Shown: in pieces, positions 25,270 through 34,447 of the stretch | How positions within the stretch are numbered: the stretch's first letter is position 1 | Layout of the letters: every line of letters begins with the position of its first letter | Source of the DNA: Corallococcus sp. NCRR | GTDB lineage: Bacteria > Myxococcota > Myxococcia > Myxococcales > Myxococcaceae | Assembly (NCBI RefSeq): GCF_026965535.1 | Contig: NZ_CP114039.1 | Coordinates: 186,001 to 250,000, forward strand | Reading direction: 5' to 3' | DNA: 64,000 nt | The notes under the pieces: model-generated | The model's database searches: none | What the model saw: only the letters and a program-made list of their open reading frames with translations | What the model was told of the DNA's origin: nothing | Program-made: the position numbers and the translations under genes

Positions 25270-27360
25270 TCAGTGGCCCGGAGCGGCGACCAGCCGCTCC
25301 GCGAGCAGGCCCTCTTCCGTGATGGGCCGCTCGCACACGAAGCCGCGGCAGAGGTACGCGGCGCCCTTCCCTTCCACCGGGTCGCGTCCCGCGAAGAGCT
25401 CCTGGAGGCGCGCGGGCGGAGTGGCGCCCGTGTCGTGCCAGCCGAAGGAGAACACCGGCGCGTAGGTGCGGTTCGCGGCGGCCAGCAGCGGGGCCACGGC
25501 CTCGCGGGTCCCCGCGAAGGTGACGCCGGACGCGCCGTCCACCAGAGAGTCCGCCGCGAGCCCCAAGTGGCCGTAGCCCATGGGGTTGCGCACCAGTTGG
25601 TCGTGCAGCTTGGCGACGTAGTGCTCCGGCTGGTCCAGATGGCACACGTCGCCGGTGAGCGCGGAGAGCGTCACCTGCGCCTCCGTCAGCGTGGACGCGC
25701 CGGACGGGAAGGCATTGTCGAAGAGGGAGAAGGCCGCCACCACCAGGTCCTTCTGTCCCCGGGGCGCGGAGAGGTACGCCTGCTTCTCCTCGTCCCAGAA
25801 CAGCTCCACCGCGCGGTGCGCGAGCGCGTCCGCCGCGTCCAGGTACTTCGCGTCGAACGTGGCCTGGTAGAGCGCGGTGAGGCCGGAGGCGAAGTCGCCG
25901 TAGTCCTCCAGGAAGCCGTCGATGCGGCCCTGGCCGTGCTGGTACGAGCGCAAGAGCCGCTTGCCGTCCCACATCTTCGTGAGCACGAAGTCCGCCGCGT
26001 CCGAAGCGAGCTTCGCCCAGTCCGGCCGGTCGAACACGCGCGAGGCCAGCGCGAGCCCGCGGATCATCAGCCCGTTCCAGCCCGCGAGAATCTTGTCGTC
26101 GCGGCCCGGCTTCACGCGCTGCTCGCGCAAGAGGAAGAGGACGCGGCGCGCTTCCGCCAGCTCCTTCTCCACCGCCTCCACGGGGCGGCCCTGCTCCTTC
26201 GCGAGCTGCTCCACGGGGACCACAACTTCCAGCACCGTGGCGCCGTGCTCGAAGTTGCCTCCGGGCTTGATGCCGAAGTGGCGCAGCACGGTGTCCGCCT
26301 GCGGGCCCATGGCCAGGGCCGCGCGGACCTCCTCGGGGCGCCAGACGAAGAACTTCCCCTCCTCGCCTTCGCTGTCCGCGTCCTGCGTGGCGTAGAAGCC
26401 GCCGGCCGGGTCGGTCATCTCGCGACGGACGTACTCGACGGTCTCCTCCACGACCTTGCGCCAGAGCGGCCGTGACTCCACCTGCTCTGCTTCCGAGTAC
26501 AGGTGCAGCAGCTGGGCGTTGTCGTAGAGCATCTTCTCGAAGTGGGGCACCAGCCAGCGCTCGTCCACGGAGTAGCGGTGGAAGCCGCCGCCCAGCTGGT
26601 CGTAGATGCCGCCCAGCGCCATGCGCTCCAGCGTGCGGAACACCGCGGCCTTCAGGGGCTCACCGCCGCCGCGCCGCCACGCGCGCAGGAGCAGCGCCAC
26701 GTTCATGGGGTTGGGGAACTTGGGGGCGCCGCCGAAGCCGCCGTTCACGGGGTCCATGCGCTTGAGCATGGACTGGCCCATGGCGACGATGTCCTCCGCG
26801 GACAGGTGCGCGGGCGCGGCGTCCAGGCCATGGGTGGACAGCTCCCCGAGGCCCTCCTGGAAGCGTTGGGCCTGCTCCTCGATGTCGTCCGCCTTGTTCT
26901 CCCACGCGTCGCGCAGCGCGGAGAGCAGGCGCGGGAAGCCGGGCCGGCCGTAGCGGTCCGAGGGCGGAAAGTAGGTGCCGCCGTAGAACGGGCGCAGGTC
27001 CGGGGTGAGGAACACGGTGAGGGGCCAGCCACCGCCCTGCCCCATGAGCTGCACGACGCCCTGGTAGATTTGATCGAGGTCGGGGCGCTCCTCGCGGTCG
27101 ACCTTGATGTTGATGAAGCCCTCGTTCATCAGGCGCGCGATGTCCGGGTGCTCGAAGGACTCGTGGGCCATGACGTGGCACCAGTGGCACGCGGAGTAGC
27201 CCACGGAGAGCAGGATGGGCTTGTTCTCCGCGCGGGCGCGGGCCAGGGCTTCGTCCCCCCAGGGGTACCAGTCCACGGGATTCGTGGCGTGCTGGCGCAG
27301 GTACGGCGACGGCTCCTGGGCCAGACGGTTGGTATGTCCAGAGGGGGGATGGTCGTCCAT
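25270..27360 (-). CDS. Thioredoxin-like DUF255 protein (YyaL/SPATA20 family)
   Basis: 696 residues from [21 protein letters not shown]; an upstream in-frame start exists but adds unconserved sequence. Residues ~12-190 are the thioredoxin-like DUF255 domain with the family's signature [13 protein letters not shown], the redox motif [12 protein letters not shown] and [12 protein letters not shown]. The rest is an (alpha/alpha)6-toroid domain resembling GlcNAc 2-epimerase/six-hairpin glycosidases ([30 protein letters not shown]). Family function is unproven. It is cytoplasmic (no signal) and monocistronic. Confidence 0.93.
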   Translation of the reverse strand: MDDHPPSGHTNRLAQEPSPYLRQHATNPVDWYPWGDEALARARAENKPILLSVGYSACHWCHVMAHESFEHPDIARLMNEGFINIKVDREERPDLDQIYQGVVQLMGQGGGWPLTVFLTPDLRPFYGGTYFPPSDRYGRPGFPRLLSALRDAWENKADDIEEQAQRFQEGLGELSTHGLDAAPAHLSAEDIVAMGQSMLKRMDPVNGGFGGAPKFPNPMNVALLLRAWRRGGGEPLKAAVFRTLERMALGGIYDQLGGGFHRYSVDERWLVPHFEKMLYDNAQLLHLYSEAEQVESRPLWRKVVEETVEYVRREMTDPAGGFYATQDADSEGEEGKFFVWRPEEVRAALAMGPQADTVLRHFGIKPGGNFEHGATVLEVVVPVEQLAKEQGRPVEAVEKELAEARRVLFLLREQRVKPGRDDKILAGWNGLMIRGLALASRVFDRPDWAKLASDAADFVLTKMWDGKRLLRSYQHGQGRIDGFLEDYGDFASGLTALYQATFDAKYLDAADALAHRAVELFWDEEKQAYLSAPRGQKDLVVAAFSLFDNAFPSGASTLTEAQVTLSALTGDVCHLDQPEHYVAKLHDQLVRNPMGYGHLGLAADSLVDGASGVTFAGTREAVAPLLAAANRTYAPVFSFGWHDTGATPPARLQELFAGRDPVEGKGAAYLCRGFVCERPITEEGLLAERLVAAPGH

Positions 27361-27521
27361 GGGGTACTCCCGGTGTGCAGCGGCTTCGCGGCCCTTCACA
27401 TTGTGAGCCTGGGTTCGCGGGGGCAAGCTGAAATGGCCTCACTCCCCGCTGGCCAACGGCCCTCCGGTGAGATTTGTCAGGGGGCGTGCGTGCGTCCGCC
27501 CCCTCCAGCCCCGGCCCGGGA

Positions 27522-28856
27522 ATGAAGGCGTGTCTCGTCCTGGTGGGGATGGGCGTGGGGGTGCGGCTCGCGCTGGCGCTGGGAACGGACGTCTACTTCG
27601 ACGAGACCTATTACTGGCAATGGGCCCGGCATCTCGCATGGGGATATTTCGACCATCCGCCGATGGTGGCGTGGCTCATCGCCGCGCTGGGCATCCGGGG
27701 GACGGCGCTCGTGTGCGGGCTGGGGACGGGCGTGGCGGTGTGGGGGCTGGCGCTGGACGTGTACCGGTCCAGGGACGCGGCCTGGAGGGCGCTGGCGCTG
27801 TGGAGCGCGGTGCCGGTGGGAATCCTCTCCGGGGTCTGGGCCACGCCGGATTCGCCCATGCTGCTGTTCTGGGCGCTGGGGCTCTGGGCGCTGTACCGCG
27901 AGAAATGGGTGCTGGCGGGGCTGACGTGTGGCCTGGCGCTGCTGTCGAAGTATCCGTCCGTGCTGCTGGGCCTGGCGTTCATGGTCGCGGCGTTGAAGGC
28001 GCGGCGGCTGCCAGCGGGGGCGTGGCTCACGGCGGGGCTCGGATTGCTGTGCTTCCTGCCGGTGGTGTTGTGGAACGCGAGCCATGACTGGGTGGGCTTC
28101 AAGTTCCAGCTGAACCACGGCCTGGGCGGGCGCGGAGGATGGGCGACGTTCGGCGAGTACCTGGCGGGGCAGCTCGCGATGGGCGGGCCGGTGCTGTTGC
28201 CGCTGGCGCTGGTGTACGCGGTGCGCGGGCCGAAGGAGCAGTTCCTGCTGCGCATGGCGGCGGTGATTCCGCTGCTGTTCTTCGGCTACGCGGCGGCGAA
28301 GACGCGGGGCGAGGCGAACTGGCCGGCGGCGGCGTACGTGGCGGCGAGCATTGGCGTCGCGGGGATGCGGCCGGCGTGGCAGCGGGCGGCGGCGTGGAGC
28401 GGGATGGCGGTGGTGCTGGCGGTGACGTCGCACCTGTTGTTCCCGGTGCTGACGTTCGAGCGCGACGTGGTGCTGGCGAGGACGCACGGCTGGGGCGTGC
28501 TGGAGCGGCTGAGGACGCCGGAGCAGCTGTTCCCGGGCATGGCGCCTGGCCCTACGGCGGTCTACGCGCCCACGTACCAGCTGGCTTCGCAGGTGGCGTA
28601 CACGGCGGGCGTGGAGACGGACACGGTGGGCCCGTCACGGCGCAAGAGCCAGTACGACCTGTGGCCTGAGCTGGAATTGAAGCCCGGGCAGGACGTGCTG
28701 TGGTGTTCGGAGAACGGCGTGGCGCCGCCGGAGGAGCTGGTGCAACGCTTTGGCTCCGTGGAAGGGCCCGTGAAGCTCACGGGGGTCTTCCGGGGTCGGC
28801 GGCTGCATACGTTCACGGTGTGGCGGTTGCCCTCCCTTAAACCCACACCAGACTGA
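27522..28856 (+). CDS. GT39-family membrane glycosyltransferase
   Basis: 444 residues from the ATG at 27522 (a TTG at 27474 would add 16). The DE motif of lipid-phosphate-sugar-dependent GT-C transferases is at the first periplasmic loop, DVYFDETYYWQWARH, followed by HPPMVAW as in ArnT/PMT-like proteins. About nine or ten hydrophobic segments follow. The last ~180 residues are soluble and extracytoplasmic. Its 3' 535 bp are repeated 5 kb downstream with ~96% identity, so the gene end has been duplicated across an inserted segment. The final nine residues (LPSLKPTPD) differ from the other copy. The substrate sugar is unknown. Confidence 0.88.
   Translation: MKACLVLVGMGVGVRLALALGTDVYFDETYYWQWARHLAWGYFDHPPMVAWLIAALGIRGTALVCGLGTGVAVWGLALDVYRSRDAAWRALALWSAVPVGILSGVWATPDSPMLLFWALGLWALYREKWVLAGLTCGLALLSKYPSVLLGLAFMVAALKARRLPAGAWLTAGLGLLCFLPVVLWNASHDWVGFKFQLNHGLGGRGGWATFGEYLAGQLAMGGPVLLPLALVYAVRGPKEQFLLRMAAVIPLLFFGYAAAKTRGEANWPAAAYVAASIGVAGMRPAWQRAAAWSGMAVVLAVTSHLLFPVLTFERDVVLARTHGWGVLERLRTPEQLFPGMAPGPTAVYAPTYQLASQVAYTAGVETDTVGPSRRKSQYDLWPELELKPGQDVLWCSENGVAPPEELVQRFGSVEGPVKLTGVFRGRRLHTFTVWRLPSLKPTPD
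28292..28826 (+). repeat. Direct repeat, left copy (3' part of the GT39 gene)
   Basis: Aligns without gaps to 33330-33864 (constant offset 5038 bp). By eye I count about 20 mismatches in 535 bp, roughly 96% identity. Both boundaries are sharp: upstream of 28292 and downstream of 28826 the copies are unrelated. The two copies bracket the AT-richer GT4-STAND-TPR gene. Confidence 0.95.
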
Positions 28857-31800
28857 ACTTCATAAGAATAGCCCTCCCGCTAGCTCACAACACCACAAAC
28901 AGACACAGCAACTCATCCATCTCGAACTGCCCTCCACACCGCACTATAGCCGCCACTATCTGCATCAATTCCCACCAAATCGAGAAGCTTTTTTGCCGCA
29001 ATCAGCATCCAAGGAACCAATCGCCTCGGTGTTCGCACAAGGTCCGCCTGAAGCAAGTCCAGCCCTCGCACAGCTAACTCCCTTGCACGACCCAACAGTC
29101 CGAGTTCGCGTTCTATCAACGCAAGCACACAGAGGGCCTCACTAGCGTCCTCTCGGTGCGCAAGTGGATGCTCTCTATTAAGCTCGTCCCAAATGCCAGT
29201 CGCCGTATCCGCGAGCCCCAATGCATCCTGATACGAGCGAAGCAAATACTGAACCTGCGCAGAAACAACAAGAAAGTTAGCGCGACTAACACGCATGGTC
29301 CGAGCCCCACGCCCTGCCTCCAAGCGCTCAAAAGCAGGCTGAGCCAACCTCAGCAACTCCCGAGCTAAAACAGCGTCACCGCTCAAGACAAACAGCCTTG
29401 CCTTTAGAGCATACGCCTCGACTAGAAAATACCGCACCACCCCAGGTCGCTCAGCCGCAAGCTCCCCAAGCACTCCCAAGCACTCATCCACATGACTCAA
29501 CGCATCATCACGCTGACCGAGACTCGCCTTAGCATAAGCCACTTTCAAATGTCTTATGGCGATCCTCATCAAACCAGAACCGGCATCTCCCCCCACATGC
29601 ACTTTCTGCAGCGCCAAGCTCTCCAAAGCAACTTCAAGAGCTCTTTCCAATAATCCCAAATAAGCAAACGCACTCGAAAGCCCACTGAGCGAGGCACTTA
29701 ACTCCTCACGAAAAACTTCAGGCCTCGCACTCGACAATCCGCGAAAAATCACAACCGACTGCTCAGCCAAAACGCGACCCTGCTCATAGCGACCAACATC
29801 AAGCCAAAACGAGGCAAGAGCCCTCAACGTAACTGCAAGCTTAGGCTGGAAAGCATCAGGATTAGCATCAGCAAGCTCCACCAATATCGCAAATGAATTT
29901 TGCGCATATTGCATAGCATCTTCCGTCCTGCCCACATGAGAAAGAGCAAGAGCAAAAGCATAATAATACTCAGCCAACTGATGCCGATCGCCCCCCGACC
30001 TCATTGACGAGTAGACGTCCAATGCCTCCTTCACAGCTTGGTACGCACCTTCAAAGTCACCAAGCCGCTGTTGAACAGCGGCACGATTGTGCAACACCGT
30101 AGCAAGATCATCTCGATAGGAACCAGGATTCGCTTCAACAAGCGAACGAAAATAAGAGACAGCCTCCTGGTTTTTATCCAACGCCTCAACATATTGCCCT
30201 AGCGCCATCAACGCATTCGAACTATGCATCAAACAAAGTGCATAATTCGCAAGATGCTGAGCCCCCAACTTAGCGAGCGCCTTGAAAAGTGGCAGCGCCT
30301 TCTCATTCACCTCCAGCGCTTCTCTATGCTTCTCTAAAGCCGAAAGCCGGCCAGCCAGCGCACTATAAGCAATTGCCAATTTCGATTTTTTCTCATTACC
30401 AATCGGCTTACCATCCAATCTCCTTTCGAGCCGCTCAAGCCTAAGCCGCGCAACAACAAGAGCACACTCACGAAGCGCAGTTGTTGCCGCAGGCATCTTT
30501 TTCCACAACGGCTCAATCAAATCATATGTCTCCTCAGACGAAGCCTTCTCAAGAACTTCAGCAAGCATCTTGCCAATCGGATCTCCCGACTCAATCGCAA
30601 CAGCGCTAGCTGCGACGGCCGTACGCAACGACAGATTGCCACTCAAACCCCTTTGCAGCCATACAACATCCGTAGGGCTTTGTCGGGCAAGCCGATTCAA
30701 GACCACCAATGCGCTTCGTTGGATCGGCTCATCAATTGCCTTATCAAGCACTACATCCAACAAAGAGCCATCTTTAGAAAGCTCCTGAGAAACGAGCCTC
30801 TCACCCAGAATATCTGGGCGAAGCGCGTCAATACGCCCCGACAAAGCATAAAATGTACGAAGCACCCCCAAAATCTTATTAACGACATCGATTCCCACTC
30901 CCTGAAGACTGGGAATCGATGAAATAATTTGCCGCGCGTCCCTTCCATCCTTTACCCCAGCACGCAGCGTCAGTATAGCAACTGCCTGCTCCAATCCTTG
31001 ATAAAAGGAAGGCTGCAACCCCTGAGCCTTCGCAGCTTCGTGCCAATATCGACGCTCCCGCCGCAAGGTCGCTTCCAACAAACTTGTCGCTGTTTCTGGA
31101 CGCTCCCCAGACAACGCAGCCATGGCCGCCAAGTGAATAAACAACACATTTGCAAAATGGGGCGCCGACAGGTCTGGTGCAATAACACCGTCCCGAGCTT
31201 TGCCGAGCCTTTTCGCAAAAGCCGACAACGCCTCTTGGAATATTACCTCCCTACCTTGCCGCTCTCCGGGAACTTCTGGAATCCTGAGCGGCCCCGTTAC
31301 CGCACGACCCAGCAAAAAACTCTCGATTGAAGGATAATCTATAGCAAGCCGGCTCCACCATTCGCCCGCATCTCGCGCAAGCAGCATTATCCGAATCCGC
31401 TCGGCCCCCCCACGATTCTTCGAAAAGGCCACTCGAATTAAGTCAACAACCTCACGCTGGCGAGTCTCGGCATAATCAACAACAACAAATACGCGAGCGC
31501 ACCGTTCGACAAATCTTCTGATCTCATACTCCGACACCTGACCAGCGCCACTCGTGAGAAACCCTCCACTCCACCCCTTGATGCGCAACTCCCTGCAAGC
31601 CTCAATCATCAGCCTAGTCTTGCCTGCTCCTGCAGAACCAATCCGGAACTGAATCGCTGCCGGCAACCCATCCGGCTCTTCAGCCCAAGCCAACACTGCA
31701 TCAAGCAAATCTTTTCGGGATTCATGAAACGGAACACAGGCCTCTTCCGCCCTCAGAAGTTGGCTTTCCGCATTCCCCCATGCAGGATCCCAACTTGGCT

Positions 31801-33240
31801 CCTTAATTTCGAGGATCGAGGGCCCCACCAATGAGGCAATGGCTACTGGAGCTTCGGTCGCGCCACCAGCAGATATGCCAGCGGTTGCTTGCAACAAATC
31901 TGGGCTCGCAGTGCTCGACGGGACTTCGGACTGCCTGGACAAGCCAAGCGCATCTGCCAAACTGCGAGCACAGTTTGCCCAGGTATATCCATCACTTCGC
32001 TCTGACAACAAAGTTCGAAGTGTCTTGGCATACTGTTTCTTGCGTTCAATATCATGCGCCAAATTAAGTATAGCCTGACTTACCCCCTGCTCGTCTGCAG
32101 GGTCGAAGTTCTCCTCCCCAAAATCAGACAGCTCACCAAGCCCGCCACGCACCTCGACGACAGTGAGACATGCCAATCCAGGCGCACCAAGCCTGTCGTC
32201 AATCAATTTATACAAACCGCTATTTCTACTGACGATGAGCGGAACTTCCGCCGCAATAGCTTCCCAGCCCGTGAGACCGAACCCCTCGTGCCACGACAAC
32301 ATCATGGCAAAGCTTGAACGTCTCAGTTCATCAAACAACTGATTGCGATCTTCTTCATACGGAAGAGGCAGGAGGTTGAGTACGCGCCCCGCCTTCTCAC
32401 GCGCAAAGATCCGAAGAGATTTTTCTTCCTCGCTGAGCGGAGACACCCCAATAACTCGCAACAACGGTTCATCTCGCAAAGACTTCGGCTCACGAGGCTT
32501 CGCATTCGCTTCCCTGCAGGCCACGGCAAATCCTGCTACCGCAAGGCGCCCTTGCTTGATTCGGTCATTCGCTGGATCAAAGCGCCCAAAAGTTATCCCA
32601 CTAAACTTTACCCCGAGTTGCACTGGAACAATCTCTGCAAGCCCAGGGACAATCATCTTCGGCTGTCTTACGCCATCCAGTAAGTCGCTTAGGCTATCCC
32701 GCAGAAGTGGCCCCACAGCGAATACTTCATCGGCTTGGCGAAAAAGATTCCGCTGAGCATCCTCTTTTCTCTTGGCTGCCAGCGCTTCCCCATGCTTGTA
32801 ACTAGAATAGGCGACGTAATTCATATGATGGATCAATGCGGACTTGCCCTGCCCTGAGCATTTAGGAAGAGCAGCAGCCACAGCCCCGCTGATCACATCG
32901 TGGCCGATCCACCAAAGAACTTCGTCTGCTCCCTCTGCCTGCACCACAGCCAGCACACTGAGCGTGCGGCTCTCATCGACCCGCTCTCCATCTTGGACGT
33001 TGAGAGAAAGAAGCTTCACGCCGTGCTTCGCTGCATCCTCAACCTCGTTGGAAGCAGCATTCATCACCACGCAGATGACACGTGTTTGGGGAGCTACTAC
33101 TGGGCCGAGCGCCTTTGATAAGTCGGTGTTGAACGAATTGATGCCGCCATGCTTCGGCCCCCAAGCGTTCGTAATCAGAACGATTCGTGCCATAGATCCC
33201 CAAAGGGCTTAGACCGTGCCAGCTGGATCCTAGCAGGTCA
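28857..33240. other. AT-richer inserted segment between the repeats
   Basis: Base composition falls sharply right after the GT39 stop (many AAA, TTA, CAA/TTG-type words) and returns to host style near 33240, where a fragment with host-like GC begins. The single gene inside uses A/T third positions and AGA/CAA codons that neighbours avoid. No transposase, integrase or inverted repeats were found, so the route of entry is open; recombination between GT39 copies or homologous exchange at a hypervariable site are options. Confidence 0.75.
28913..33193 (-). CDS. GT4 glycosyltransferase-STAND NTPase-TPR protein (NLR-like)
   Basis: 1426 residues from MARIVLITNAWGPKHGG, with GGGGA just before the ATG. 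Residues 1-420: GT-B glycosyltransferase of the GT4 type, with the N-terminal Gly-rich acceptor loop and the donor-site E-x7-E motif HEGFGLTGWEA (Glu303/Glu311). Residues 420-470: Ser/Ala-rich linker. Residues ~470-900: STAND-type P-loop NTPase, Walker A GSAGAGKT (519-526), Walker B VFVVVDYAE (Asp573), sensor-like IMLLARDAGEWW (601-612), then helical winged-helix-like region. Residues ~935-1400: about ten TPR-like helical pairs (ALEVNEKALPLFKAL, DALGLADTA). No signal peptide or membrane helix. Such effector-NTPase-repeat proteins are NLR-like sensors in antiphage/conflict systems; a glycosyltransferase effector is an inference. Base composition is foreign to the neighbours. Confidence 0.88.
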   Translation of the reverse strand: MARIVLITNAWGPKHGGINSFNTDLSKALGPVVAPQTRVICVVMNAASNEVEDAAKHGVKLLSLNVQDGERVDESRTLSVLAVVQAEGADEVLWWIGHDVISGAVAAALPKCSGQGKSALIHHMNYVAYSSYKHGEALAAKRKEDAQRNLFRQADEVFAVGPLLRDSLSDLLDGVRQPKMIVPGLAEIVPVQLGVKFSGITFGRFDPANDRIKQGRLAVAGFAVACREANAKPREPKSLRDEPLLRVIGVSPLSEEEKSLRIFAREKAGRVLNLLPLPYEEDRNQLFDELRRSSFAMMLSWHEGFGLTGWEAIAAEVPLIVSRNSGLYKLIDDRLGAPGLACLTVVEVRGGLGELSDFGEENFDPADEQGVSQAILNLAHDIERKKQYAKTLRTLLSERSDGYTWANCARSLADALGLSRQSEVPSSTASPDLLQATAGISAGGATEAPVAIASLVGPSILEIKEPSWDPAWGNAESQLLRAEEACVPFHESRKDLLDAVLAWAEEPDGLPAAIQFRIGSAGAGKTRLMIEACRELRIKGWSGGFLTSGAGQVSEYEIRRFVERCARVFVVVDYAETRQREVVDLIRVAFSKNRGGAERIRIMLLARDAGEWWSRLAIDYPSIESFLLGRAVTGPLRIPEVPGERQGREVIFQEALSAFAKRLGKARDGVIAPDLSAPHFANVLFIHLAAMAALSGERPETATSLLEATLRRERRYWHEAAKAQGLQPSFYQGLEQAVAILTLRAGVKDGRDARQIISSIPSLQGVGIDVVNKILGVLRTFYALSGRIDALRPDILGERLVSQELSKDGSLLDVVLDKAIDEPIQRSALVVLNRLARQSPTDVVWLQRGLSGNLSLRTAVAASAVAIESGDPIGKMLAEVLEKASSEETYDLIEPLWKKMPAATTALRECALVVARLRLERLERRLDGKPIGNEKKSKLAIAYSALAGRLSALEKHREALEVNEKALPLFKALAKLGAQHLANYALCLMHSSNALMALGQYVEALDKNQEAVSYFRSLVEANPGSYRDDLATVLHNRAAVQQRLGDFEGAYQAVKEALDVYSSMRSGGDRHQLAEYYYAFALALSHVGRTEDAMQYAQNSFAILVELADANPDAFQPKLAVTLRALASFWLDVGRYEQGRVLAEQSVVIFRGLSSARPEVFREELSASLSGLSSAFAYLGLLERALEVALESLALQKVHVGGDAGSGLMRIAIRHLKVAYAKASLGQRDDALSHVDECLGVLGELAAERPGVVRYFLVEAYALKARLFVLSGDAVLARELLRLAQPAFERLEAGRGARTMRVSRANFLVVSAQVQYLLRSYQDALGLADTATGIWDELNREHPLAHREDASEALCVLALIERELGLLGRARELAVRGLDLLQADLVRTPRRLVPWMLIAAKKLLDLVGIDADSGGYSAVWRAVRDG

Positions 33241-33329
33241 AGAGGTGCGGTTGATGGCCCACTCCTCCCGCGTTCCCGATGCAATGGAGGGGTATTCGAT
33301 GTCGATGCACGAGAAGATGAGGCAGTAGT
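33241..33329 (-). other. Orphan fragment at the right edge of the insert
   Basis: 89 bp of host-like composition between the STAND gene promoter region and the right repeat. On the minus strand it reads open as a protein tail (CIDIEYPSIASGTREEWAIN plus three residues) ending in TGA near 33238. It is unrelated to the sequence preceding the left repeat. It may be the 3' remnant of another gene left by an earlier rearrangement; identity not recognised. Confidence 0.35.
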
Positions 33330-33897
33330 GGCGGCGCAGACGCGGGGCGAGGCGAAGTGGCCGGCGGCGGCGTACGTGACGGCGTGCGTTGGGGTCGCGG
33401 GGATGCGGCCGGTGTGGCAGCGGGCGGCGGCGTGGACCGAGATGGCGGTGGTGCTGGCGGTGACGTCGCACCTGTTGTTCCCGGTGCTGACGTTCGAGCG
33501 CGACGTGGTGCTGGCGCGGACGCACGGATGGGGCGTGCTGGAGCGGCTGAGGACGCCGGAGCAGCTGTTCCCGGGCATGGCGCCTGGCCCTACGGCGGTC
33601 TACGCGCCCACGTACCAGTTGGCTTCGCAGGTCGCGTACACGGCGGGCGTGGAGACGGACACGGTGGGCCCGTCACGGCGCAAGAGCCAGTACGACCTGT
33701 GGCCTGAGCTGGAATTGAAGCCCGGGCAGGACGTGCTGTGGTGTTCGGAGAACGGCGCGGCGCCGCCGGAGGAACTGGTGCAACGCTTTGGTTCCGTGGA
33801 AGGGCCCGTGAAGCTCACGGGGGTCTTCCGGGGGCGAAGGCTGCATACGTTCACCGTGTGGCGGATGCGGACGTTGAACTCCGCCGTACAGCCATAG
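33328..33897 (+). pseudogene. 3' fragment of a GT39 glycosyltransferase gene
   Basis: Encodes ~189 residues matching the C-terminal soluble part of the GT39 protein at 27522-28856 (FPVLTFERDVVLARTHGWGV etc.), without the catalytic DE loop and most membrane helices. The frame is intact, mismatches are largely silent or conservative, and it ends in its own tail (MRTLNSAVQP). No Shine-Dalgarno or credible start precedes the GTG at 33328, so I treat it as a decayed or displaced gene end rather than a working gene. Confidence 0.85.
33330..33864 (+). repeat. Direct repeat, right copy
   Basis: Ungapped partner of 28292-28826. Mismatches cluster at the left end (for example the ACGTGACGGCGTGCGTTGGG stretch) and near the right end, while the centre is nearly identical, a pattern expected from gene conversion between copies or descent from tandem paralogues. 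Confidence 0.95.
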
Positions 33898-33940
33898 TGT
33901 GTCCTCATCAGTCCTGAGCCACTGGTACGACGCAGGCTTG

Positions 33941-34447
33941 TCACTCTTCACTGCGGAGCCAGAACCAACGGCCCTTGGACCGAAGTGCTCCCTCGAGGAA
34001 CTCCCGAAACGAACTGGCGATCAGCGCGCAGTACTCAGGGTCAGGGAACGCTTCGTTGTAGCCATCGCGAATGGGATAGCGTCCCTCCTCCTGGCGGCTC
34101 ACGTCGAGAAGGATGTAGTTGCTATCCCTTACCTCGCAGATGGCATACCAGGACGGCGGTCCAGCCTGCTCCGTATCCTCATCGCGCATGATCACTCGCG
34201 CGCGGGCAATCCGTGACAGCGGCAGGAACGTGAAGGCAGGATCGACGAAGCCGAACGTGGGATCCCGCTGGGCAAACAGCCGGGCTCCGTCACAATGCAG
34301 GTAGAACGCACGCAGGTCTGGTTCCAGGCGCCAGCCCACACGCTGCTCGAACGCGTCCAACTGCTCCGGTGTCGCCGGTGGATTGGGAACGTGAAGGCGC
34401 GAGACCTCCTCAAGCAGCTCCTCCATCGCCTGGTGCCTATTCTCCAT
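33941..34447 (-). CDS. SUKH-family (SMI1/KNR4) immunity protein
   Basis: 168 residues from MENRHQAMEELLEEV (ATG at 34447; a second Met at residue 8 is possible). SUKH-1 features: PATPEQLDAFEQRVGWRLEPDLRAFYLHCDGARL at residues ~22-55, the hallmark helix-turn-strand with Asp-Gly, followed by FLPLSRIARARVIM, a central strand WYAICEVRDSNYILLDVS and a C-terminal SSFREFLEGAL helix. SUKH proteins neutralise polymorphic nuclease toxins. The gene overlaps the 3' end of the toxin gene by 11 bp, so toxin and immunity are co-translated. Cytoplasmic, which fits protection against a nuclease. Confidence 0.85.
   Translation of the reverse strand: MENRHQAMEELLEEVSRLHVPNPPATPEQLDAFEQRVGWRLEPDLRAFYLHCDGARLFAQRDPTFGFVDPAFTFLPLSRIARARVIMRDEDTEQAGPPSWYAICEVRDSNYILLDVSRQEEGRYPIRDGYNEAFPDPEYCALIASSFREFLEGALRSKGRWFWLRSEE

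Noticed and set aside
33328-33897. GT39 fragment as a functional gene.
   Set aside because: It lacks the catalytic loop and has no start signals, and is bounded exactly by the direct repeat.
33899-34216. 105-residue plus-strand frame over the SUKH gene.
   Set aside because: No Shine-Dalgarno or fold; the minus strand has the SUKH signature and the toxin-immunity overlap.
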